DNA of 64,000 nucleotides. It comes from Candidatus Atribacteria bacterium (GTDB taxonomy: Bacteria; Atribacterota; JS1; SB-45; 34-128). Shown piece after piece: positions 1 to 8,622 of the stretch (positions are counted from its first letter, which is position 1; every line of letters begins with the position of its first letter). The notes below the pieces were generated by a model. That model had not been told where the DNA came from, made no database searches, and worked only from the letters and a program-made list of their open reading frames with translations. A program made the translations under genes and the position numbers. The stretch covers positions 84,740 through 148,739 of the forward strand of contig DMCY01000015.1 of the NCBI GenBank assembly GCA_003451675.1. The letters are read 5' to 3'.

Positions 1-364
1 AGTATATCGTATCCATTTAGTTAGCTGGTTAGTTGGTTACCTGGTTATCTAGTTAAGAAAATAAAAGATAAAAATCAGGAATCAGAATTCAGAAGACAGA
101 AAAAAATAGTAATGAGTCATTTGTGGCAAGTAATCAGTTTTTATAAACTTAAAAATATAAGCTCGTTACTCATTACATATCACTTATAACTGTATTTTAT
201 TCTAGCTTTTGTATTTTTTCTTCTTTTCCCTGGTTTTTCTTTACTATATACTACAACTATTCTATACGCAAAACGCTCTACGCTATAATATATACTAACG
301 ACTATTTAATCTTGTATTTGTTTTTTAACTAACTAACCAACTAACCAGCTAACTACTACTTTTT
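1..364. repeat. Intergenic word-repeat region with complementary arms
   Basis: No gene is seen here. A GGTTA-type arm (about 18-57) is followed by degenerate words such as ataaaagataaaaatcag and cgctctacgctataatat. A TAACC-type arm (about 327-354) closes the region and is largely complementary to the first arm. The same architecture recurs in most gaps of the window. Confidence 0.75.
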
Positions 365-393
365 TTGACAATAAAATTCTATCATGTTATAAT
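365..393 (+). promoter_or_regulatory. Consensus sigma70/SigA promoter upstream of spoVG
   Basis: TTGACA at 365-370 and TATAAT at 388-393 are separated by exactly 17 bases, a perfect consensus promoter. Transcription should start near 400. A terminator-like hairpin at 522-556 lies between it and spoVG, so it may drive a short RNA, an attenuated leader or spoVG itself. Confidence 0.75.
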
Positions 394-435
394 TTCTTCA
401 ACTAAAACCTTACAGAAAAGAACAGGGAATTAACA

Positions 436-507
436 GTGCTGACTAATAACATTGCAGAAAATAAAGACAGATATAATTTATCAAGAAGAGAAAAATATAA
501 ATATTAA
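436..507 (+). CDS. Possible 23-residue leader peptide
   Basis: A GTG-initiated frame of 23 codons starts about 36 bases after the predicted transcription start and ends just before the hairpin at 522-556. AGGG about eight bases upstream is a weak ribosome binding site. The product would be polar and lysine, arginine and asparagine rich, without a recognisable motif. It could equally be chance within a non-coding RNA. No run of one amino acid points to a known attenuation system. Confidence 0.2.
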   Translation: MLTNNIAENKDRYNLSRREKYKY

Positions 508-521
508 ATAGATTATTCCAG

Positions 522-556
522 AAACACAGCAGTTATTATTGCTGTGTTTATTTTTT
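522..556 (+). terminator. Rho-independent terminator or attenuator hairpin
   Basis: A 10-bp perfect stem (522-531 with 540-549) closes an 8-base loop and is followed by ATTTTTT. With the promoter at 365 it delimits a transcript of roughly 155 bases. Confidence 0.7.
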
Positions 557-809
557 AATAAAAATGTTTAAACATTTACTGAAACAGGGAGGTAATAGCA
601 GCTATGTGAGAAATCTGGAGTAAATTAGTCAAAATGAAGGTTTAGGAGGTTATAGTTAGGATTAGATTTATTTTATTAAACAAAAAAGTTTGGTAGTAGT
701 GCAGCAGGAATGTATTACATACATAAGAAGCAGCTATAAATAGAGAATATAATTGATTGTATTAATTTTTAAAAAACTAAAATTGAAAACAAAAAAGGCG
801 GTGTATTAA
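557..809 (+). promoter_or_regulatory. spoVG 5' leader region
   Basis: No gene is supported in these 250 bases. The stretch holds a perfect 16-bp palindrome at 562-577 (AAATGTTTAAACATTT) and an orphan AGGAGG near 643 that is followed by no usable frame. It may be the untranslated leader of spoVG. Confidence 0.4.
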
Positions 810-1160
810 GTGGAAATTACAGATGTTAGACTTAGAAAAATAGAAACAGAAGGAAAATTAAGAGCGTATGTGTCAATTACTTTCGATGATTCTTTTGTAG
901 TGCATGATTTACGGGTTATCGATGGCAATAAAGGCATGTTTGTAGCAATGCCTAGCAAAAGGCTCCCCAATGGAGATCATAAGGATATTGCCCATCCTAT
1001 AAATACTGAGATCAGAGAAAAGATACAAAACGCAGTTTTAGAAGTCTATAACAGAGAACTGGAAGAGACTCCTCAAGTTAAAGTAGAAGAAAAAGTAGAA
1101 GAAGCGGAAGAAACAGTAGCGGAAGAGGAAACCGAGAAGAAAGAAGAAGGTCTATTTTAA
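810..1160 (+). CDS. spoVG: SpoVG family regulator
   Basis: The 116-residue product matches SpoVG along residues 1-90, including the early motif [20 protein letters not shown] and the segment [20 protein letters not shown]. SpoVG proteins are small RNA/DNA-binding regulators that are widespread in Firmicutes and also found in non-sporulating bacteria. A Glu/Lys-rich tail of about 25 residues extends beyond the family core. The start is GTG, preceded by GGCGG. In Bacillus the gene lies directly upstream of glmU-prs-ctc-pth, and the same order is kept here with a tRNA inserted. Its presence does not by itself imply sporulation. Confidence 0.95.
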   Translation: MEITDVRLRKIETEGKLRAYVSITFDDSFVVHDLRVIDGNKGMFVAMPSKRLPNGDHKDIAHPINTEIREKIQNAVLEVYNRELEETPQVKVEEKVEEAEETVAEEETEKKEEGLF

Positions 1161-1189
1161 GTAAGTTACAAGAATAAAAGATCCTGGTT

Positions 1190-1264
1190 TGGGGCGTAGC
1201 CAAGCGGTAAGGCACGGGAATTTGGATCCCGCATTCGAAGGTTCGAATCCTTCCGCCCCAGCCA
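1190..1264 (+). tRNA. tRNA-Gln (UUG anticodon)
   Basis: The cloverleaf folds completely. The acceptor stem TGGGGCG pairs with CGCCCCA, and the D-arm is GCC/GGC. The anticodon stem CGGGA/TCCCG encloses a loop with TTG at positions 34-36, and the T-stem GAAGG/CCTTC encloses TTCGAAT. The U1-A72 end pair and G73 discriminator are typical of glutamine tRNAs. CCA is encoded at 1262-1264. It lies 29 bases after spoVG and is probably cotranscribed with it. Confidence 0.96.
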
Positions 1265-1483
1265 TATAGATTTGTTACTTCGTTACATGGTTAACTAGTT
1301 AATGGTTGAGGAATTATAGTATATTGAAGAATTAATATTAGCCTAATTAACTAATATATCGGTCAATTATCTTATCTTGCATTTTAACTATCTAACCAAT
1401 TAACCAGCTAACTAAGTAACCAAGTAACTGAATAAAATTGCATCTTGTATTTTAATTAACGACTAATTATTGGAGGTATGATT
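1265..1483. repeat. Word-repeat gap between tRNA-Gln and glmU
   Basis: The arm at about 1278-1300 (GGTTAACTAGTTA type) and the longer complementary arm at about 1383-1432 (CTAACCAATTAACC type) fill the gap up to the glmU ribosome binding site. Confidence 0.65.
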
Positions 1484-2863
1484 ATGAGCGATACTGCCGT
1501 AATTATTATGGCAGCAGGTAAGGGTAGGAGAATGAAATCTAATCTGCCCAAAGTCCTTCATAATCTTGCAGGAAAACCAATTTTAAATTATGTATTAGAC
1601 ACAGTTGATCGACTCGAAGCAAAAAGAAAGATATTAATAGTCGGTTATAAAAGCTATAAGATAAGAGAATTAATTGGTGATAAAATAGAGTATGTAGAAC
1701 AGAAGGAGCAGTTAGGAACTGCCCATGCAGTTTTACAAACCGAAAAATTATTGTCTGCTTTTAAAGGAGATGTGCTGATTTTATCCGGCGATGTCCCCTT
1801 TTTAACGGTTAAAACTCTAAAAAAGCTTTTGAAATATCACCAGGCTAATAATTTTTGCTGCACCTTGCTCTCTACTGTTTTAAAAACCCCTAAAAGTTAT
1901 GGTAGAATTATTAGAGATAAAAAGGGTGAAATAAAGGGGATAATCGAAGAGGCAGATTTATCTCTAGAGAAAAAGAAAATAACCGAAATAAACAGTGGAA
2001 TTTACTGTTTTAAGAAGGAAAAACTGTTTCAGGTTTTAGAGAAGATTACCACAGATAATAAACAAGGGGAGTATTACCTAACTGATACGGTAAAGATATT
2101 ATTAGGGGAAGGATTAACTGTAGGGAATATAATAGTAAAAGATTATTCGGAAATATTAGGAATAAATAATCGATTAGATCTTGCTAATGCTTCCCAAAAA
2201 GTATATCAAAAGACTCTTCAAGACTTGATGCTTCAAGGAGTAACTATAGTTGATCCTAACAATACTTTTATAGAACAGGGAGTTAAAATCGGCCAGGATA
2301 GCATTATATATCCCTTCACTATTATTGAAAAAGATACTAAAATTAAAAGTAGCTGTCTTATCGGACCATACTCTCATCTAATTGATGCCGATATAAGAAA
2401 GGGAGTTAGAGTTTGGGCTTCAATAATAGAAAGTAGTACCGTTAAAGAAGGAGCAAATATTGGCCCTTATGCCCATTTGCGACCCGAAACTGTCGTGGAA
2501 AAAGGAGCAAAGATAGGAAATTTTGTAGAATTAAAGAAAACTATTATGGGTGAAGGCAGCAAGGCCTCTCATTTAACCTATCTTGGCGATACCACAATTG
2601 GTAAAAGAGTAAATATTGGAGCGGGGACTATAACCTGTAACTATGACGGAGAGAAAAAACACAAAACTGTTATAGAAGACGGAGTATTTATCGGAAGCAA
2701 CAATTCTTTGGTAGCACCGGTAAAATTAGGGAAAGATTCTTATACCGGAGCTGGCTCAACTATTACCGAGGATGTGCCAGCAGGCAATTTAGCTATTGCC
2801 CGTTCCAGGCAAAAAAATATTTCCGGATGGCAAAAGAAGAAGAAAGAAAAAGAAGGAAAATAA
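1484..2863 (+). CDS. glmU: Bifunctional N-acetylglucosamine-1-phosphate uridyltransferase / glucosamine-1-phosphate acetyltransferase
   Basis: GlmU acetylates glucosamine-1-phosphate and then couples it to UTP, giving UDP-GlcNAc for peptidoglycan and outer-membrane glycans. The N-terminal pyrophosphorylase domain has the nucleotide loop AAGKGRRM near residues 9-16 and NLPKVLHNLAGKP just after. The C-terminal left-handed beta-helix carries GPYAHLRPE near 327 and NIGAGTITCNYDG near 377, the acetyltransferase signature. The length of 459 residues is normal. I prefer ATG 1484 over the in-frame ATG 1478 because GGAGGT at 1472-1477 directly abuts 1478 but is six bases from 1484. The gene sits between tRNA-Gln and prs as in Bacillus. 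Confidence 0.97.
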   Translation: MSDTAVIIMAAGKGRRMKSNLPKVLHNLAGKPILNYVLDTVDRLEAKRKILIVGYKSYKIRELIGDKIEYVEQKEQLGTAHAVLQTEKLLSAFKGDVLILSGDVPFLTVKTLKKLLKYHQANNFCCTLLSTVLKTPKSYGRIIRDKKGEIKGIIEEADLSLEKKKITEINSGIYCFKKEKLFQVLEKITTDNKQGEYYLTDTVKILLGEGLTVGNIIVKDYSEILGINNRLDLANASQKVYQKTLQDLMLQGVTIVDPNNTFIEQGVKIGQDSIIYPFTIIEKDTKIKSSCLIGPYSHLIDADIRKGVRVWASIIESSTVKEGANIGPYAHLRPETVVEKGAKIGNFVELKKTIMGEGSKASHLTYLGDTTIGKRVNIGAGTITCNYDGEKKHKTVIEDGVFIGSNNSLVAPVKLGKDSYTGAGSTITEDVPAGNLAIARSRQKNISGWQKKKKEKEGK

Positions 2864-2911
2864 AAATTAAAATTTTATATAATAAATTTAAAAAATGGGG
2901 ATGATAAAACT

Positions 2912-3886
2912 TTGATACCTGATGAGAAAAGAGTATTAAAAATTTTTGCTGGTAATTCCAATAAAGATTTGGCAGAAGAGATATGTAGGTATTTAAATAT
3001 TCCTTTAGGAAAGGCAGATGTTTCCAGATTTCCTGATGGCGAAATTAAGGTTAAGATTGAGGAGAGCGTAAGAGGTGAAGATGTTTTTATAATTCAATCT
3101 ACCTGTCCACCCACCAATGAATATCTTATGGAATTATTAATTATGATAGATGCTCTAAGGAGAGCTTCAGCGGGAAGAATTACTGCGGTAATACCCTATT
3201 ATGGTTATGCCCGACAGGAGAGGAAGACCCAGCCTCGTGAGCCTATTACCGCAAAGTTAGTGGCAAATTTATTGGTCTCTGCGGGAGTAAACAGGGTGCT
3301 TACTATGGATTTGCATGCTGGGCAGATCCAGGGATTTTTCGATATACCTGTAGATCAATTAGAAGCTGTAAGCATATTATCGAGTTATTTTAAAGAGAAG
3401 AATTTAGATAAAATAGTGGTAGTTTCCCCCGATGTAGGAGGAACTGCTCGAGCAAGAGAATTTTCCGGGCGTCTTAAAAAACCGATTGCTATTATCGATA
3501 AATATAGGTCGTCTTTTGACGATGTAGAGATAATGCATATAGTGGGAAAAGTAAAAGGTAAAACGGCTATTATAGTTGATGATATTATTGATACAGCCGC
3601 TTCAATAATAAAAGGAAGCCAGGCCTTATTAAATGCTGGGGCAGAAAAGGTTTATATTTGTGCTACTCATCCTGTGTTTGCCGGTCCGGCAAAAGAAAGG
3701 ATAGAAAAATCTTTTCATGAAGGTCTATTTAAGGAAGTAGTGGTAACCAATACCATTCCCGTTGATAATTATAAGTGTTTACCTGGTATTAAGGTTTTGT
3801 CAGTAGCAGAGATATTTGCTGAGGCCATTAACAGAATTCATAAGAATTTATCAATAAGCACTTTATTTAAACAGAATAAAATTTAA
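2912..3886 (+). CDS. prs: Ribose-phosphate pyrophosphokinase (PRPP synthetase)
   Basis: Prs makes PRPP from ribose-5-phosphate and ATP for nucleotide, histidine and tryptophan synthesis. The 324-residue protein has the catalytic flexible-loop segment YGYARQERKTQPREPITAK near residue 97, DLHAGQIQGFF near 132, VVSPDVGGTARA near 170, and the PRPP-binding loop IIVDDIIDTAAS near 220. The start is TTG, with GGGGATGA upstream as a modest ribosome binding site; an ATG at 2901 stops after four codons. It lies 48 bases after glmU and is probably in the same operon. Confidence 0.97.
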   Translation: MIPDEKRVLKIFAGNSNKDLAEEICRYLNIPLGKADVSRFPDGEIKVKIEESVRGEDVFIIQSTCPPTNEYLMELLIMIDALRRASAGRITAVIPYYGYARQERKTQPREPITAKLVANLLVSAGVNRVLTMDLHAGQIQGFFDIPVDQLEAVSILSSYFKEKNLDKIVVVSPDVGGTARAREFSGRLKKPIAIIDKYRSSFDDVEIMHIVGKVKGKTAIIVDDIIDTAASIIKGSQALLNAGAEKVYICATHPVFAGPAKERIEKSFHEGLFKEVVVTNTIPVDNYKCLPGIKVLSVAEIFAEAINRIHKNLSISTLFKQNKI

Positions 3887-4170
3887 TTAATCAATTAAAT
3901 TAGTTAGCTGGTTACCTGGTTAGCTAGTTAGAAAAACATATTTAAGATAGAAAACTGGTTTTTCGTTATTCGTTTTTTGTTTTTAAATAAAGAAAATCAG
4001 TTTACAATTTTTAGTTAATGTTTAATAGACGCAGTTTATTAAGTTGTCTATAGTTACCGGGTTAATTGGTTTGATATCAATTTCTTGAATGAATAATCAA
4101 CTATCTAACCAACTAACCAGGTAACCAACTAACAAAATATATACGAAATACTGAACCGGAGGTTAATAGG
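3887..4170. repeat. Word-repeat gap with strongly complementary arms
   Basis: This is one of the cleanest examples of the gap structure. The arm at about 3900-3932 (TTAGCTGGTTACCTGGTTA core) is complementary to the arm at about 4098-4134 (CTAACCAGGTAACC core). The middle holds AT-rich words. No gene is seen. Confidence 0.75.
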
Positions 4171-4848
4171 GTGAAAAAACCAAAATTAAAAGTAGAATTA
4201 AGAGATAATACAGGAAAGGAAATTAATAAGAAATTTAGAAGAGAGGGGATTGTCCCTGGAGTATTATATTCTCCCCATGACAAAGAAAATTTAATATTAA
4301 AGGTTAAAACCAATGAATTGTCAAAAATATTATCCGCTAAGACGCACGGACTCATAGATTTAGAGATAAATGATGGGACGAAAAAAGTTAGCCGATTAGC
4401 AATAATTAAAGATTTCCAGTACAATTCGTTAAAAAGACAGATAGTGCATGTTGATTTTTACGGAGTAACTTTAAAAGAAAAATTAACCTTAGAAGTCGAT
4501 ATTGAATTGATTGGCGAACCTATCGGGGTCAAAGAAGGAGGCATTCTACAGGTTGAATTACGAAAAGTAGAAATAGAATGTTTACCTTCCCACGTACCAG
4601 AGAATTTAAAAGCCGACCTTACCAGTCTTAAAGTAGGCGATCATATTACTATCGGAGAGATGGAAATTCCGGAAGGTGTTGAAGTATTAACTGACCCAGA
4701 TAAAATTATTGCAGCAGTAGTTCCTCCCGCCAAAGTAGAAGAAGTGGTTGAAGAGGAAGAAGAAGTGGTAGAAGGAGAAGAAGCTAAGGGAGAAGAAAAA
4801 GTTGAGACAAAGGAAGAACCCTCTTCTTCTGTACCTAAAAAAGAATAG
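4171..4848 (+). CDS. rplY: 50S ribosomal protein L25 / general stress protein Ctc
   Basis: This is the long CTC form of L25, which binds 5S rRNA. Residues 1-90 form the L25 domain (VELRDNTGKEINKKFRREG, then VPGVLYSP), residues about 95-185 the C-terminal beta domain (GVKEGGILQVELRKVEIECL, LKVGDHITIGEMEIPEGVEV). A Glu-rich tail of about 35 residues follows. The GTG start is preceded by GGAGG at 4158-4162. It lies between prs and pth exactly as ctc does in Bacillus. Confidence 0.95.
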   Translation: MKKPKLKVELRDNTGKEINKKFRREGIVPGVLYSPHDKENLILKVKTNELSKILSAKTHGLIDLEINDGTKKVSRLAIIKDFQYNSLKRQIVHVDFYGVTLKEKLTLEVDIELIGEPIGVKEGGILQVELRKVEIECLPSHVPENLKADLTSLKVGDHITIGEMEIPEGVEVLTDPDKIIAAVVPPAKVEEVVEEEEEVVEGEEAKGEEKVETKEEPSSSVPKKE

Positions 4849-4873
4849 AACAATAAAAGGATAGTGAGTTTTA

Positions 4874-5464
4874 TTGAAGGTCGTGGTTGGCTTGGGTAAC
4901 CCTGGTTTAAAATATGAATTTACCAGGCACAATATAGGGTTTAGAATAGTTGATAGTTTAGCCCAGGATATAGAAATAGAATTCAAGAAAGTAAAATCTT
5001 ATTATTCTTTAATTTCCCGGGGGATGATAAATAATCATAAAGTAATTCTGGTAAAGCCGCAAACTTTTATGAATTTAAGCGGAAGAGCAGTAAGTAAAGT
5101 AGTTTCTTATTATAAAATACCCCTTCAAGATTTATTAATAGTTTATGATGACCTGAATTTAGAATTGGGTCAGGTAAGGATTCGCAAAAAGGGGAGTGCT
5201 GGCGGTCACAAGGGGATAGAGTCGATTATGCAATATTTGGGCAGCGAAGAAATCCCCCGTTTGAGAATAGGAATTGGCAACCCTTTAGTGAACTTCAATT
5301 TTGATTTTGATTGTGTGTCTTATGTCCTTTCTAATTTTAATGGTGATGAAAAGGATAAAATAAAGAAAGTAATACAACTATCTACTGAGGCAATAAAAAC
5401 AATAATAGAAGATGGCTTTGAGAAAGCTATGAGAAAATATAACAGAAAATTAGAGGTATCTTAA
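4874..5464 (+). CDS. pth: Peptidyl-tRNA hydrolase
   Basis: Pth recycles peptidyl-tRNA released prematurely from ribosomes. All family landmarks are present in 196 residues: GLGNPG at 6-11, the catalytic histidine in TRHNIGF (His19), KPQTFMNLSG near 60, DDLNLELGQVRIRKKGSAGG near 92, and LRIGIGNP near 135. The start is TTG, 25 bases after rplY, with AAGGA upstream. A hairpin with a T-run follows at 5557, so the spoVG-pth group probably ends here. Confidence 0.96.
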   Translation: MKVVVGLGNPGLKYEFTRHNIGFRIVDSLAQDIEIEFKKVKSYYSLISRGMINNHKVILVKPQTFMNLSGRAVSKVVSYYKIPLQDLLIVYDDLNLELGQVRIRKKGSAGGHKGIESIMQYLGSEEIPRLRIGIGNPLVNFNFDFDCVSYVLSNFNGDEKDKIKKVIQLSTEAIKTIIEDGFEKAMRKYNRKLEVS

Positions 5465-5508
5465 TCGATAATCTTTTGAAATAAAGAATATTATCTAAAA
5501 AATATAGT

Positions 5509-5533
5509 AGGGGCAGACCTTGTGTCTGCCCCT
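5509..5533. repeat. GGGGCAGAC...GTCTGCCCC palindrome
   Basis: A 10-bp perfect inverted repeat (5509-5518 with 5524-5533) with a 5-base centre. Related copies lie at 27167-27188 and 48634-48657, each preceded by GTAG, so this is a dispersed family. Confidence 0.85.
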
Positions 5534-5556
5534 AGCAAGGATAATTAGTAAAAATT

Positions 5557-5587
5557 CAGGGACATGTCTTCACATGTCTCTTTTTTT
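5557..5587 (+). terminator. Terminator after pth
   Basis: GGGACATGT pairs with ACATGTCTC (one G-T pair) around a 4-base loop and is followed by a run of eight or more T residues. Confidence 0.8.
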
Positions 5588-5868
5588 ATAGACAAATCTA
5601 GTGTAATTAGATACAATATCAATATAGCGTGGAGCGTACAGCGTTTAGCGTATAGGATATTAGTTATCCAGTTACCCGGTTAACCAGTTTGCCAATTAAA
5701 ATACAGGTTACAAGATGCAAGGTACAAGATAAAAAACTTGTTTTTAGTTATTAGTTTTATCTTAAACTGAAAACCAAGAACCGTAAACCGATAACCTGTA
5801 TTTTTCTTGTATTTTTAACTAGCCAACTAGGTAACCAGCTAACTAGTGCTAAGTTAACTAAGGTAAGA

Positions 5869-5953
5869 TAGTTTTGAGATTGCTTCGCTAACGCTCGCAA
5901 TGACAAAATACCGAGTGTCATTGCGAGGAGCAAAGCGACGAAGCAATCTCAAG
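5869..5953. repeat. Two opposed copies of the ATTGCGAGGAGCGAAGCGACGA element
   Basis: GAGATTGCTTCGCTAACGCT...GCAATGAC and, about 20 bases on, GTCATTGCGAGG...GCAATCTC form an inverted pair. The element recurs at about 29481-29582, 42404-42484 and 56437-56476, in a variant at 19577-19624, and inside the phosphohexomutase gene at 59148-59190. Confidence 0.85.
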
Positions 5954-6041
5954 AAATATAACATACTTTATTTAATAGAGCACTAGCTAACCAGGTAACC
6001 AATTAACCATCTAACCAACTAACTAATTGAGGAGAACAGAG

Positions 6042-7058
6042 ATGACTGAATTGAGGAAAGATCCTATAATCGACAATTGGGTGATAATTTCTACAGAGAG
6101 AGGCAGAAGACCCTTAGATTATAAAATAAAAACAGAGGAAAAGAAAAAAGTTAATTGCGTATTCTGTGAAGGGAATGAAGGTGAAACACCCCCTGAAATA
6201 TTTGCTTTTCGAGAAAAAGGCACTACGGAAAATAGCCCGGGATGGAAAGTAAGGGTGGTAGCAAATAAATATCCTGCTTTAAAGATGGAAGAGAGGGAAA
6301 TAATCTTGAAAGAGGCAGGAATGTTTAAAAAAATGAACGGTTTGGGAGCTCACGAAGTAATAATTGAAACTCCTCATCATCATAAAGATTTTGATAATTT
6401 AAGTGTTGATAATATTGTTTTAATCTTAAAAACTTATCGGAAAAGATATTTAGATTTATCTAAGGATAAAAGGATAAAATATATTCTAATATTTAAGAAT
6501 TACGGTATTGATGGAGGAGCATCTTTAGAGCATCCTCATTCTCAGCTAATCGGTACTCCTATTATCCCTAAAAGGGTAAAAGAAGAGTTAAATGGCGCGA
6601 AAGAATATTTTGACCATAACGGAAGATGTATTTTCTGCGATTATATAAAACAGGAGATAGAATCTAAAGACAGATTGATAAAAGAAACAGAAAAATATGT
6701 GGCTATTTCGCCTTTTGCTGCCAGATTCCCCTTTGAAACCTGGATACTTCCAAAATATCATAATGCCTATTATGAGAAAATCAACGATAATGATATTTTA
6801 AGTTTAGCTAGAATAATGAAAGAAATTCTATCTAAGATAAAGAAAAAACTAAATAATCCTCCTTACAATTTTATAATTCATACTGCACCCTCTAAAGAAT
6901 TTTCTACCAGAGAATGGTCGGATTTGGATAAGAAATATCACTGGCATATAGAAATAATTCCTCGATTGACCAAAATAGCCGGTTTTGAATGGGGAACAGG
7001 ATTTTATATTAACACTACTTCTCCGGAAGAAGCAGCTGGAATTTTAAGTAGTACTTAG
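6042..7058 (+). CDS. galT: Galactose-1-phosphate uridylyltransferase
   Basis: GalT exchanges UMP between UDP-glucose and galactose-1-phosphate in the Leloir pathway. The 338-residue product has a metal-site CVFC near residue 40 and a second CIFC near 197. It also has the HIT-type active-site triad EHPHSQ near 162 and a C-terminal HWHIEIIPR near 300. I prefer ATG 6042 over the TTG at 6027, because GAGGAG at 6029-6034 is the ribosome binding site and would overlap the earlier start. Some related proteins use other hexose-1-phosphates, so the exact sugar is inferred. Confidence 0.9.
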   Translation: MTELRKDPIIDNWVIISTERGRRPLDYKIKTEEKKKVNCVFCEGNEGETPPEIFAFREKGTTENSPGWKVRVVANKYPALKMEEREIILKEAGMFKKMNGLGAHEVIIETPHHHKDFDNLSVDNIVLILKTYRKRYLDLSKDKRIKYILIFKNYGIDGGASLEHPHSQLIGTPIIPKRVKEELNGAKEYFDHNGRCIFCDYIKQEIESKDRLIKETEKYVAISPFAARFPFETWILPKYHNAYYEKINDNDILSLARIMKEILSKIKKKLNNPPYNFIIHTAPSKEFSTREWSDLDKKYHWHIEIIPRLTKIAGFEWGTGFYINTTSPEEAAGILSST

Positions 7059-7315
7059 TTAGTTGGTTACTTGGTTACCTGGTTAATTAGTTTAGGATTT
7101 AATCTTAAACCAACTAATATACTATACAACAGGATTTAAATTTTGAATTATGTCTTTAAGTTTTTCGCTTTCAGCTTTTAGTTTTGTATACTGATAACTA
7201 TAAACTATGAACTAAAACCAGGATTTCTCTTGTATTCTAAACTAACTAACCAACTAACTAACCAACTAACCAACTAACTAACTAACTAACCAATTGCATT
7301 GGAGGTAAAACTGTT
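7059..7315. repeat. Word-repeat gap galT-pfkA with near-tandem AACCAACT run
   Basis: The arm at about 7056-7090 is GGTTACTTGGTTACCTGG-like. The opposite arm at about 7241-7293 is an almost regular run of AACTAACCAACTAACC units, the most tandem-like example in the window. No gene is seen. Confidence 0.75.
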
Positions 7316-8281
7316 ATGAAAATGAAAAGAATCGCTGTTCTTACCAGCGGGGGAGACTCCCCGGGAATGAATGCTGCTATTCGAGCAGTGGTACGAACCG
7401 GAATATTCCATAATTTAGAGGTATTTGCTGTGAATAGAGGATTTGCCGGTTTAATGGAAGGACAAATTTCTCCTATGAATCAGGTATCAACAGGCGGAAT
7501 TATGCAAAGAGGAGGAACTGTTCTTAAAACTTCCCGCAGTGAAAAATTTAAGACTAAAGAAGGTCTTGATATTGCTCTACAAAAACTTAAAGAATTCGAT
7601 ATTGATGGGTTGGTAACTATCGGGGGGGATGGTACCTTACGAGGAACCCGGGATTTAAGCGCTTTAGGACTGAAGACTATCGGAATTCCGGCTACTATCG
7701 ATAATGACCTGCCTAAAACAGATATGGCTATAGGTGTAGATACCGCCTTAAATACAGTTATTGATGCCATTGACAAAATCAAAGATACTGCTTCTTCTCA
7801 TCAGAGGGCATTTGTAGTGGAAGTTATGGGAAGAAATTCAGGTTATTTAGCCCTGATGAGCGGAATTGCCGGAGGAGTTGAAGTAATTCTTGTTCCGGAA
7901 ATATCTTATAATTTACCGGAAATTAGTTTAAAATTAAAAAAGGGTTATCAAAGAGGGAAGACTCATTGTATTATTGTTATTGCCGAAGGAGTAGGAAAAA
8001 CCGATGAAGTAAGCAAGTATTTAGAAGATAAAATTGGTTACGAAACACGGATTACCATTTTAGGTTATCTGCAAAGAGGTGGTTCCCCTTCTGCCTTTGA
8101 TAGGATATTAGCCAGCCGCTTAGGGGCAGCAGCCGTAGAATATCTATTAAAAGGTGAAACCTCTAAAATGATTGGATTAATCGGGAATAAGATTGAAGCA
8201 ACTGATTTAGAAGAAGTCCTTAGTCAACAAAAAACCATTAAACAAAATCTTTATAATTTAGCTTCGGTTTTAGCAAAATAG
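7316..8281 (+). CDS. pfkA: 6-phosphofructokinase
   Basis: PfkA phosphorylates fructose-6-phosphate to the 1,6-bisphosphate in glycolysis. The 321-residue protein carries GGDSPGMNAAIR near residues 12-23, GGDGTLRG near 103, PATIDNDLPKTD near 125, the effector/substrate segment VEVMGRNSGYLA near 165, and LGYLQRGGSPSAFDR near 250. Glycine in GGDG, where pyrophosphate-dependent enzymes have aspartate, fits ATP use. GGAGGT at 7301-7306 is nine bases from the ATG. Together with GalT it points to sugar catabolism. Confidence 0.95.
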   Translation: MKMKRIAVLTSGGDSPGMNAAIRAVVRTGIFHNLEVFAVNRGFAGLMEGQISPMNQVSTGGIMQRGGTVLKTSRSEKFKTKEGLDIALQKLKEFDIDGLVTIGGDGTLRGTRDLSALGLKTIGIPATIDNDLPKTDMAIGVDTALNTVIDAIDKIKDTASSHQRAFVVEVMGRNSGYLALMSGIAGGVEVILVPEISYNLPEISLKLKKGYQRGKTHCIIVIAEGVGKTDEVSKYLEDKIGYETRITILGYLQRGGSPSAFDRILASRLGAAAVEYLLKGETSKMIGLIGNKIEATDLEEVLSQQKTIKQNLYNLASVLAK

Positions 8282-8622
8282 TAACTAGTCGTTAATTGGT
8301 TAGTTGGTTACATGGTTACTTAGTTAAGAAAATAAAAGATAAAAATCAATAGTTAGGAGCCAGAATCCAGTAGCCAGAATAAATTAGTATCGTGTATGTT
8401 AGCGTATAGTATAATATAGTATATAGCGAAAAACCCAAAACTATAACTCAAATCTAAAAACTAAGAAAAGTTTTGAATTTTGAATTATGGTTTTTCGCTT
8501 TTCGCTTAAAATTTTTAGTTGCATACTGAAAACCAATAACTGAAAACCTGTATTTTTCTTGTATTTTAAACCAATTAACTAGGTAACCAACTAACCAGCT
8601 AACTAAATTGAAAGGAATTTTA
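8282..8622. repeat. Word-repeat gap pfkA-mfd
   Basis: The GGTTA arm is at about 8290-8328 and the TAACC arm at about 8569-8606. Between them are a CGTATAGTATAATATAG word, a segment near 8463-8508 whose reverse complement recurs near 12985-13030, and a GAAAACC-type word. No gene is seen. Confidence 0.75.

Larger units (their letters stand above)
5465..6041. repeat. Long intergenic mosaic of palindromes and word repeats
   Basis: No gene is seen in these 577 bases. They hold the GGGGCAGAC palindrome (5509-5533), the pth terminator (5557-5587), a GTTATCCAGTTACCCGG arm near 5660-5692, and complementary arms near 5815-5846 and 5985-6024. Two opposed copies of the ATTGCGAG element lie at about 5876-5952. 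Confidence 0.8.

Noticed and set aside
400..556. 6S RNA or a known riboswitch upstream of spoVG
   Set aside because: The transcript lacks the long rod-like fold with a central bubble, and no conserved riboswitch core is recognised.
4641..4986. Minus-strand Ser/Phe-rich frames over the rplY tail
   Set aside because: They are antisense to the Glu/Lys-rich tail, which produces long open antisense frames by composition.
7241..7293. Telomere-like or CRISPR-like repeat
   Set aside because: The AACCAACT units are contiguous and drifting, with no unique spacers of constant length and no cas genes nearby.
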